NCBI GenBank assembly: GCA_028583605.1
Contig: CM053327.1
Span: forward strand, 3,038,001-3,102,000
From: Dastarcus helophoroides
Taxonomy: Eukaryota > Arthropoda > Insecta > Coleoptera > Bothrideridae
Reading direction: 5' to 3'
Length of the DNA stretch: 64,000 nt
The translations under genes were made by a program, and so were the position numbers. Below are positions 23,201 through 35,200 of this stretch, piece after piece. Positions within the stretch are counted from its first letter, which is position 1. Each line of letters starts with the position of its first letter. The notes under the pieces are model-generated. The model ran no database searches, was not told the DNA's origin, and saw only the letters and a list, made by a program, of their open reading frames with translations.

Positions 23201-26200
23201 ATCTCTTGGAACTGACTTTACAAATAGCTTCACCAATTCCAGCTTTATGTAAAGCGGTGGTAGGAGAACTTTATTGGAAGGCAGCAAAATTTCATGCAGG
23301 ACATTATTTTCGCCAACTTTAAGCTCCCTCGAAGCCCAACACTTTTTGGTCCAGTGATTTGTTCGGTCTCTACTATCCCATAGCCACAAAAAGCGGGAGA
23401 ATTTGGGAAAATCAGTTTGTTATTCGAGAGACATGCTCAAGATTTTGAAATCACCGCACACTTGCCAACCGTGGTCTTTATATTTTAATTTGCAAAGGAT
23501 CAATTCCAACAACTTCTTGTAGGTTTCCTTGAAGTGTGCGGAATAACCGACAGAAACTGAAACCGCTATTGTAAAGTAGAACACTTTTAGGCTTCTTTTT
23601 GAAGAATCTATGCAAATACGCCATTGTCCTGGGCTGTACGATATCTTAAATGTACCCATTAAACCTTTAATATTGGTACAATAAACCAACTCGTCCTCTT
23701 GGGCAAAGTAAGAAGTTAATTGGTTCTCAGTATATCTAAATTAGGACGTAGATACTCCCGGCAAAAGTAAGTTCTTGCTTTTGAGCCTTGATCTAAGCAA
23801 TTCAGCAGCGTTTTTGGGAAGATCCAAGTCTCTTACCAAATCGTTTAGCTCGCCTTGGAAAAAAAATTTGGACTGCTGTCATCTTCAAATTCAAAACTTG
23901 ACTTGTCATCGGGTTCAATACACCACCATCTTCGTCAGAACTTGGGATCTCTTCCAAGGTAGCACGGACCTTGGGCACTAGTATTTCGGCCCCATAAGGG
24001 ATGGGACGAATAGTTGATTGCAGATTGGGGTATGAAATTGACTGCTTTTGTTCTGAATTACACCCTTTCACATTGCACGAACAAAAGTAACAATCATTGC
24101 TATGGTTCTTTTGCTCGCGCCATACCATAGGAATCGCATATTGGAAAGCTTTTTCCTTGCCCTTAAACTAATTTCAAAAGTCTTTAACACATCGTTTGCA
24201 GACTTTTATTTTTACAAAATCCGTAATATTAACTTGTTGCTTTAATACAATATATTCGCCACAAATATAACAGAAACTGTCAAATGAGTTCACAAACTTC
24301 CGCAGAGATGACATTGCACTCTATTGAACCAAGAACTATAAAACAATGACGAGTTAACACGTAATTGCACCGCGCCACTTTCTACACTATCGGAGTGCGC
24401 ACGTTCACGTTACAACATGTTTATGTTTCTTAATTTAGCCCACACGGAGTGTTTATTGTTTATAAATTAATGATAGTTTTGACCTGTATACATTTAAACA
24501 CAGTAATCAGAATAAAATTGTACCTATTATTTATGACTTCAAGTTAGCAAAAAAACTCTTTTTTATAATAAAATTTTGCGTTACTCAAAATAACCAGACG
24601 TTATGAAAATTTTTGGGTATTTTTTTAGTTTTCAGAACACTTAAATATAAAGAAATCAGTTGAAAACATCCAGACAACATTTTAGTGACCGACCTGTGTA
24701 CTCTTTGTTGGGAAAAAGAGACCAAACCTCATTTTAGTACCTAGCAACCAAAGAACCAATCAAACGAACGAATTGGGTGAGTATGTAACATAGAGAATGC
24801 TGCCAGATGCTATGGTTTCCTTTAGCAAATCAAAAAGTTAACAAATAATATATTAACGTTAACATAGGCGCTAGGTGGGGCATTTCCCCTCCTTGGTTTA
24901 TATTCAACTATCGCAAATGGGCATTTCCAGAAGTTATTATATTTTTCTTCAAAATTCATCGTTTCCTTGACATTTTTATTTTCAATAGAAATCTTGACTT
25001 TTCCCCCAAAAGTCTTCTTTTCTTCGCAAAATTTTTCTTTTTATTTTGAACTTATTAATATTTGATTTTTTTCTTATCAAAATCCAATCTCTCTAAATTC
25101 TGAATTATTACCCCAAATTTTTTCCTTCTTTTTTCTTTACAATTTTCATTTTTCAAAAGTCGACCTTTTTTAAAAATTGCCACGTTTGTAAATCCCGAAT
25201 TTCTGCAAATTTCGAATTATTTATCAAAATTTGCTTTTTCTCAAAATTTCGTCGATTATTTTTCAGAAAAATTTTTGAAATTTTAAATTTTTGTTAAAAG
25301 ATAAAAATTCTAAAAAATTTTCTTTGTAGACTTCAAGGTTTTCGGAATTTTTGAATGCAATTTTCTAAAAATATTGGTTTTTATCTCAACATTGGACACT
25401 TTTTGACATGGTGGAGCATTTGTTTTTCTCTGAATTCAGTAGTCAAGAAAAATTAAATATGCAAACGGAATATTTAAATTCTCCCTGAAAATTTGCTCCT
25501 TTTTTTTCAAAATTTAACAAAACCAAGTCTCCGAGGTACTTTGAGTTTCTACTTATTTTGACTATTTACTTGAAATTTTGATTTTTTCTTGTATTTTTTT
25601 TTTGTTTTGGAACTGGTATTTCATAATTTATTTTCCTTTATAAAAATTCTAGTTTTATGTGTCGCATTCATATTTTTCTCATTATTTAGCGGTGCTCAAA
25701 ACGTGCCTTATTTATTTCGTGTACAGTTGTTTTCCAATATTTTGACAAAAATATAAACTACAAACATTTTTACATAAAAAAGGCATTTTTACCAGAATTC
25801 GATATTGTCAGCGGTTTTCGAGTAAAATGCATTTTTATATTTCGATGCGTTAAAACGCTTGCCCAAAAATATGGAATGTGACATATAGTTGGCATTTCCA
25901 TGTTTTTTTGTCAATGGTGGCCACTTTTAGCAATTTCTATAAATAAAAGATAATGTTTTTAAATTTAATATTTATTAAATATTTGCGAAACAGGTTTTTT
26001 TGCTTAAATATTAGTTTAAAATAATTTTTTTGTAAAGTACATTTTAGGTAATAAACACATCATAGCTTTTCTTTCATTTTAAAGCCAACTTTGTGTTACA
26101 TCCGAGATTTTTTGGTGAGTGAGAGATATAAAAATGCATTTTACTCGAAAACCGCTGACCATATCGAGTTTCAGTAAAAGCACATTTTTAACGTAAAAAA

Positions 26201-29200
26201 AAATTGTAGTTTATATTTTTGGTACGAAACTGCGACAAAAGTGAACAGAAAATAAATAAGGCACCTTTTAAGCACCCCCTCTCAATCTACCAACTGCTGG
26301 TTAAGTTCTTTAATTAACTTCCAAATTTTTTGAAAGGATACAAAAAGATATAAAGTTGTGGCAAATTTCATTCAGATGTCTGTACACGTTTCGCAACTAT
26401 TAATTAAAAACTATAATCAGGAACTAACCTTCCACATCCTATAATTTAGAAACGAAGCATTTTGCGACACATATTTATACAGATTCCTATTTTGGGATCC
26501 AAAATACGATCCTGAATTTATGGTGCTACTTTTAGAACCACCTTGTATAATATTTCTTTAAATAACTTTTTCTTTATTATTTTAGGAAGTTTCGATCTAT
26601 TTTTAAAATCTTCATTTTTATATAAATTTATTTTTGAAAATTGAGATGTTTCCCTAAAACTCGTATTTTTCTCTAAACTTCTTTATTTTTCTTAAAATTG
26701 TCTTTTCAAAATTTCGATTTTTATGTCAATATCATATCCTTTATGATCCTGAAAATCTAAAATTTTTTTTCCAAGTTCTTACTTTTCTCAACATTTCGAT
26801 GTGTTTATGTAAAATTTGTCTTTTTCAGAGACAACTGTTTTCAATATTTCATTATGTTTTTCAAAATATAACTTTCTGTAAGAAATTTTTATTGTTTTCT
26901 CTTTTTTGGTCGAAATACGTCTTTTTCAAGATTTTAGATTCGTTCTTTTTTCTCAAAATTGACTTTTTTAGGAAAATTTCGATCGTCAATCGTCGAAATT
27001 TCTGCGTTTTTTCACGAAATGTCACTTATTTTATTCAAAGTACCGTTATCTATATGTTTGTTTTTTAAATTTTGATCTCTTAAAATTTGAAAGTCTAGGA
27101 GCTTTTGCCTAATTCCTAAAGTTTCTGAAAAATCAGACTTCTCCCCGAAATTCATCTTTTTTTAGAAATTTTAAACTTTTTCCTTAAAGTTAGTGTTTTT
27201 CTTAAAGTAAGATTTATTCTCAAAATTCTATTCTTTAGTATTACTATTGAAAAATGTTTTTTTTTTAAATCTCTTTAGTTTTTTTAAACACTAATTTTAA
27301 AGAAAAAATTTGAAATAGTCAAAAAAAGTGTAACAATTTAAAAGTATTGAAAGTATTATAAATGATATGTTATAACAAAAATACCAGATTTTTAAAATAT
27401 TTGTAATAATTAAAAAATGTCGAAATGAAAAAAAATAATTTTAAACAATCGAAATTCCTGAAAGGGCAAAAAAAACGAAAATTACAGATAAAGGTAGAAA
27501 AGTTTTAAAAAGGTCTAAAAACATTCATGTTTAAACATGTTGAATACGATGTATATAACAATAAGATATGAGGTTTGTTTATGTAAATTTTATAAAAGTA
27601 ACAATTTTGACAAAAAAATCCAAATTTTAACTTGTCCACATTATGAAAAAAAAAAAACATCGAAAACAAAAGTCGAAATTTTTAAAACTCGAAATTTTTA
27701 AAGTCGCAATTTTGAAAGTCATAGTTTTTTTTTGCATGCCAATTGTTAGCTTTTTATGTTGCATATAATGCATATACATTGTTTTTGTTTTAGTATTCTC
27801 ACTCAACTAAAAAAAATAGGCTTGGGAAGTCTCAACAGAAGTGAAAAATTAAAACTAGGAAATATGTAGTTTCATCTTGACCCATTTTTTGAGGTAGTAC
27901 TTCATAGGGCAATGTCCTATTAAAATGCCGGTTAGAATTCTCAATTTGGATATGCTGGGTTCTAAGTAGACCTTGGTCTTTTCAAGCATTCCAGATAATA
28001 AATCTTTTCAATTGTCGTAGTCCTGGATATGATCTTTAGTGGGAAATTCTTGACTTTGCTTTCCAATTTTTGACCTCAGTGTTGATTTGCCTTCTAGAAA
28101 AGCCAACAGTTAATTTAGGTCCAAGAAATAACGATGCAGATCTTTTTCTAACGAGTTGGTCCGCAGCTTCATTCCCTTGTATTCTTTTGCCCTGGCATCC
28201 ACTTAAGGTTGATCCTTTTGTGTTTAGCCAGTTGCTTTAGGGGTTGTTGACGGTCCCAAACTAGTTTGAATTAGACAATGCAGCTGCTGAGACCCTTTAT
28301 TGCCGCTTAGCTGTCAGAGTTGATGTATATCTTTGTTTCTTTGAGGTTTCTTCGAAGACACTCGTAGGCGCAGAGTTCAATTACATGTAATTTAGTTTGA
28401 AAGACAGTTGGGTCTCTTTCTAAGGCTCTAGAGAACCTATGGGTAGAACCATATATTCCCACTCCAGTCCCATGTACTGTCTGATCCATCTCTAAACCAG
28501 ATGAATAATTTGTGTGTTTCTTCAGGTATTGATTGAGCGTCAGTGTAGCTACTTAAGTCCACTTCAAAGGAATCATCAAATTCGTACCTGGGTTGAATAT
28601 AATCAACCGATCACAGGGCTACATTCTTTGAGGATTCCCAGATGACCGACGAAGTCTCCTTTAAATTGTCTCAATTGCAGTAATCTTGAGGTTCCTTTGA
28701 TCGCCTCCCTCTTAACTCTTAAATAAAAAAAAGGGCAAATATTTTTAGTTTGATGTCAAGTTTTCATAAAATAATTACCAGATTGGAAATTTTTCAAAGA
28801 AAATTTAAATTAAAAAAAAAATTTAGCAAAACATTTCTAAAAATTTCAATTTTTTCAAGAAAACTTAAAATTTATTACGTAAATAAAAATAAATCAGCTA
28901 AGTTACAAATATTTTGATTCATGATTAATGTTCAACAAATGGGGTCTCCGAATTTAAACAGATCGGATTTCAGATTTGCTACAAAGGAACAAAAAAATTG
29001 TATAAGAAACTCGAGCATACACAATGCGAATGAATATCTAATAAAGGTGGATCCGAGCGATATATCAGTTGAATAACACAGAGACAAATAAAAAAGGAGA
29101 TTTAAAGTAAAGTAACATTTTGCGATTTTTACATAAAATGTTTCCAATAAAAGATCCGAAAAGGTTTCAAATTGCTTCTGTGTAAGGTTTACACTATTTT

Positions 29201-32200
29201 AAAAAATACACGATATTCAATATCTTGCCGTCTAAAGCAATACAGCATATATACGTGGGCGAAAGACTCGCTCAAACTTTTATGGATCAACCTTATGTTT
29301 CCTCGAAGACGACAAGCTTTTATGTCGAGGGTAAATAGTAATTTGCAACTCTTCATTCTATATTCCTTCTTTTACGGGCCCATTTAAGACTCGTTCATAA
29401 AATTTATTTCATGGATAAATAAAGATAGAATTAACGTTCTCGTCACCACAGATGTTCTCAAAATTATTACTTTTAAGGGACAGGAGTAAAACTCGATTCG
29501 GCTGTAAGAAAGTGAAATATTGGTCCACAGAACAGGTGTTTAGATTACTTGCAACATTAGAAACTTTTATTGGAAAAGCGATAACTGGTTATACGTTTTG
29601 ACTATCGAAAGCAGTTACGGGCTTTTTTAATGCTCGTTCATAAAATTTATTTCATGGATACATATTGGTAGAACTAATTTTGTCATTGTCGCAGGTATAC
29701 GTAAAGTGTTTGGAAAATACCACTAAAGTTGTTCGTAAAACCAACACGCACAGGCATAAGTTAAGAGTTCATTTTATAGCCTAAATTACACACTACGTCC
29801 ATTGCTTGATTTAGGTATGCTCTATTATATGAAAATGCCAAATAACATGAATTTTCGCAATATAAATGATTACATCTCAGATAGTTTTATCCCAAATCAG
29901 TTGTAGTATAGCTTTCTTTGAGCCAGGGATGAGAAAGACGCGGCCCGCGGGGCGCTTGCCTCTCACCTAACTTTTTTGTACGGCCTGCCTAAACTATATT
30001 GCTTTACATAATAATTTTGGAAAGAAAATGTCAAACAATTTGACACAAAAAAAACAAACCATTTGAAAGAAACTTATGTACTCAAAAAAACAAAATATTT
30101 TCCATGCTTAAGAAAACAAACTCCTTCAGAGAGAAGTAAATATGACCACAAAATTCAAAACTTATTAAACCAATTTGAATCATAATTCAGAAAAAACATA
30201 GACTTCGAAAAAACAAATATGGTATTTGAAATTTACGTTGCAATTTTCACAAAAATAACAAGCTTCTTAGAAAATATTTTAAATTTCCAAAAGAAAGTCT
30301 AATTTTAAGAGGAAAATTGATAAAATTGGAATTTTCAAAAAATCATGTTAAAAATAAATACCTATCCTCTCTTAAAGACAGAAGAAATGTTTATAATTTA
30401 AAAAAGTCAATATTTTTAAAGGTCTACTTTTGTGAAAAAAACTTAATTTTCAGAAAAAGTCAAATTTGATAAAAGAAAATCGCAATTATTCAAAAACCTT
30501 GTTCTTACAATTTATAATTCAGTGAAGATGTTAAATTTACAAGAAATATTTTTTTGTCAAAATACTCGAAAAATATTTTTTGCCGATATTTTTATTAAAA
30601 TTTTCATGTGATTTAGAGGAAAAAGTGAACATTTTCAGAACCATAAAGCCATTTGAGATAAGAGTCGTAATTTGTTAAAAAAGTGAAATATTCAGAAAAA
30701 TTACAAAACTTGGTAATAAATAAATCTATTTTTCAAAAAGTCCAAAAAGTAAGATTTTGAAAATAAATAAGGAAATTTTAAAAAAAGAATAATTTTGAAG
30801 TTACAGGCGAATTTTGAGTAAAGACTATTTTAGAAAAATTCACAATTTGAAAAAAGACAAATTTACCAGGAAAAAGAAAAAACTTATGGAAATATTGAAT
30901 ATCGGATATTGAGACAAAAATTAAGATTTCCTGAAACTTCACAAAACAATCAGAGTTTCTGAAAAAAATCAGAATCTAAAACATCCACATTTTCGGTTAA
31001 ATGTTCAAAAAAATATCCGAATTTCGGAAAAAAAGCCAAATTTTGAGAAAACATTGAAATGAATTAAAAAGTTTGCAAAGGAAGTCAAATTTAAAAAAAT
31101 AGTCGAAATTTGAAAAAAATAGCCAAAACACGGAAAAAGAGACAAAAGAATCTTGAAGAAAAAAATTTAAATTTTGCGAAAAAACTTTTAATTTTAGTGA
31201 AATTTTGAAATTTTGCAGAAAGAATCTGCTTTTATTGAAGTTTTGAAAAAGCAGGTTTTAAGATAAAATCGAATAATTATTTTCTCTTGACTTTTTAAGT
31301 CAAGAGAATTATATATAGTATATTGTGATATACATTAAAATTTTGACAAATACGTTGAAACTTTCAGAAATTTGGATAAAAAAAAAGAGTTGAAACTCAC
31401 AAAGACATTTTCTTCGCAATTTTTTTCCTTTCATAAAAATTACAAAAAATATACTTTTTTATCACAAGATCGACCAGAAATTAAAAAAAAAGGCAAATTC
31501 TAATAAACAATTTTCAGAATTAAAAAAAGTAGAAATTTTCAGGAAGGTCAAATTTCGAGAAATGGCGAAGTTTCAGAAACTATAGCCATCGCCATTGGCG
31601 ATGGCCCTAGTTTCTCTATGGACCAATAGGTGGTAGTACTAAGAGTCACCCGCTTGACGTCTGTGAATGTTTTAGTACTTACTGTCGGAACATTTGTTGC
31701 ATTCTTTGGATATACCAAACTGACGAGATCTAACAAGATCGAAACCGATATTTGGTTTCCAAACTTCGAATCTAATAAATATTCAAACCTATTGGTCTGT
31801 GCATTAGAATCCTTGTCTTCTGGGAAATTGTTCCTAGAGAGCGACCGCTTCGCTAGGTGGCAGTGTTTCAACTGTTGTTAGTTCAGCTACCTATGATTCA
31901 CCATACACGCCTGGGGGGCTGCATGAATTTGTAGTCTAGGTTGCATTCTACTTGCATAATCATAAGACAGCTTTGAAATCAATTTATGACAAATATTACT
32001 TTGCTGATAATATTATGATCTAAATTTCGAAAATCTCAATAAAGAAAATCCAAAAAATTAGGACGTAATTTATTTTCTAACATAGAGATGTGAGATATGA
32101 TCTCTAAGTCCGCACAAGAAAAATTTAATAGTCTGGGTGGTCTAAGCAGATATCTGAAGATGAATTTCAATAAAAGGCAGCCAGATTTTTAATTGTTTAC

Positions 32201-35200
32201 AATCCCTTTACATGAAAAAGATCATTTCCCACATACTTATTTTTGAAAATAAATTTTGTGTTGTGTTTTATTTAAATTTACTTTCGAAATTTAAAAAATA
32301 TGTGTAATAATAATGTCGGTAGAGTAGTATTTAATATAAACTATTTTAGATTCAGTTTTATTACTTTTATTTTGAAACCTACTGCGAAAATTTCTCATTT
32401 ACATAATTTAAAATAAACGTACGGCAAACTTTAAAGGCAAATATCTTGAAAACGGTTGCTTGTATCATTATTTAGAAAGTATACCTTTTTTACGTAGAAA
32501 ATGTAGGTAAATGAAAATATCTATTTAAAATAAGTGTTCATAAAGGCACAAAAAAGTTATGATGCTTTAGAATGATACCAGTTAGCGCAGGTGGCGCCCC
32601 CTATGAGTTATAGGCAATCTGTTAGCAAATTAGAATTTCCTAACCAAAGAAACCCCTCCATACCAAATTTCTTGGCTATAGTGAAATGTGTTCATCAGTT
32701 ATGCGAAAAAATCACATTTTTTTTTTTCAAATTTGACACCCTGTATCTCTGCTAATATTAACTTTTGGTATAAGGTAAATATGGCTAAATCATTTTATTT
32801 TTATAGGAAAAATCAACTCTTGCTCCATGTACCATTACTTATGGTCCATTCTGTATATATTAATAGGTTTATAACGTTCCGCGTCTTCCAAAATGAAGGT
32901 TAACCATTCCTCTATATCATTCCGTCCCTTACCTTCCAGTTTTCTTTCAGATATTTCTTTATTGATTCTCTTTTCCAGCTTTAGTGTGGTCTTCCTTGCT
33001 TTATTCTTCCATGGGGGTTCCAGTTTAAGATCTTCTTATGTGGTCGATCTTGTGACATTCTCTCTAAATGTCCTTACCATATTAAGTGTTGGATTTTGAT
33101 GTCATTTTCTATATCGTGTTTTATTTCTAATGTACGTCTTATTGTGTTGTTTGGTATTTGGGTTTTCTGGTTGCTCGTCTGCAGAAGTCTATTTCTGTAG
33201 CTTTTAGTACTGTTTCTGTTGTTTCTTTTAATGGCCACACCTTCGAGCTGTACGTTATTATTCTTTTTACGATTGAGTTGTAAATTATCTTCTTATTTTC
33301 CATAGTTATGTTCATGTCCCTTAGTATAGTATTAGGCATAGCAATTGTTTTTTTTTTCTTTGGATATTGTCTTCTGATATTACCTTCATCCAGCGTTCCG
33401 TCTCTAGAGATTCTCCTTCTCAGGTATTTATAGCTTTTACAGTGGTTGAAGGTGTGTCCTGGTCACCAGTTTCAGGTCCTTTTGCTAACCTCCAACCAAC
33501 GCATATATATTCAGGTCTTTTTAATATTGACTTCCAGGCCAAATTTTTCGTATTCCTCTATAAGTTTTCGTGTCATATACTTCATATTATCAACGTCCTG
33601 AGCAACTACTACTTGGTAGTCCGCAAATGCTAGCGTATATAATGTAGTATCGTCGTCTATTGGTAACCCCATACTACTGCATTTTCGTTTCCAGTCAATG
33701 CACTTTCTAAGTCGATTTTAAATAGCGTTGGGGATATAGAACAACCTGCTTGGCACCCTTTGTGACCTGCAACCCTGTTGTTAAACCATATCTTGTTTTC
33801 ACTCTAGTTATTGTGTCTTGGTATAGGGATTTTACTGCTTTAATTATTTTGGTGTTTATATTACTAAGTTGTAATATTTTCCTACATTCTTACTTGAGGC
33901 ATACTGTCATAGGCTTTTCTTAGATAGACAAACAAAATATAGACTTTCTGATCAAACACTAGTTTTCTTTTCTAGGATTTGTGTCAGTGAGAAGAGATGA
34001 CCTAGTTGTGGATCTTTCTGCTCCGAATCCCGCCTGCTTTTTAGCTTCTATATTGATGTATTCGCTTTCTATTCAGGCTTGTAAGTATTTTTCCATATGG
34101 TCTGCATATAGTACATGCAACCGCCATTCCCCGACAGTTATCACAGTTATTTTTGTCTCCTTTCTAATGGATTGCACATTGGTATGATATTTTTTTATTT
34201 CTCGGGTCCTTCCGATGTGTCGATGCATCTTTGAAACATGTTTCTCAGAGCGCGAAATAGCTTTTCAGTTCCGCACTTTAGTAGTTCTCCGGGGATATTT
34301 CCTGGTCCTGGGGACCTTACCGTTTTTTGAGGTTTTACCTGCCTCCTTAACTTTTAATGTTGTTTGTCTTATTAAGGGATCCCTGTAGAGGTATATTTCG
34401 ATTTTCGTGTTGAATGTCTATAAACTCTGGCCTATCATCTGTTAAAATCCTTACAAAGTATTAATTCCATTCTTCTGGTCTAATTGGTAAAATTATTTTT
34501 CTGTTATGTTTTGTTCTTCATGTTCTTCAGAAGTCGCCAGCTTTTTCTACTTTTTTCTTCCTTCTATATAGTGTTGAGTTTTAGGCAAGACTTTTTCCAT
34601 TGGTTGATCTTGTTGCTGATCATTCTGCGTACTCTAGCTTGCGAGTCTTTGTATTGTAGTTTGTCGCTTATATTCTTTGAACTTAGGGTTGTTGTGATAT
34701 TTGTTTTGTTTTTCTTCCATTTCTTGTTGAATTTCTTTATCCCACCAATATGGTTTTTGCTGTTTTTCCGTTTTTCTCTTGGTGACCTAATGATTCCAAG
34801 CGCGACTGAGTGCGAATTCCTTTATGTACTTATATTCTTCTTCTATATTAACAAAGCTGTTTCGTTGTATCTTTTGCTTCAGTCTATTTTTATATAGCTT
34901 TTTTATACTGCTATTTTCCAAGGTCTTTATATTATATCTCGTCTGTCGTTTTCTTCATTTGTGCGTGGTGTTCTCCTTGATCATGTTGTTTGTTTATGCT
35001 TAAAGTTATTATAATAATCACTTCTGATATAAAATATAGGATAGCTTAAGTATACATTACACAACTATGATAATTGAAGTCAAAATTTAAAAAAAAAGTT
35101 TACAGTTTAAACCCAAAATATTGCGCAGATACTACAACTTTTTAATTATAATTTGTGTATAAAAAAAGTTTCAAATTTCGAGTTTATGTAGTTTATATGT

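Noticed and set aside
31548..31881. Overlapping opposed frames of 107 and 83 aa
   Set aside because: They run through the non-coding ribozyme repeat R2; related copies do not keep the frames open in the same way.
34484..34897. Plus-strand 137-aa frame
   Set aside because: It is antisense to the minus-strand LINE relic and very F/L/S rich.
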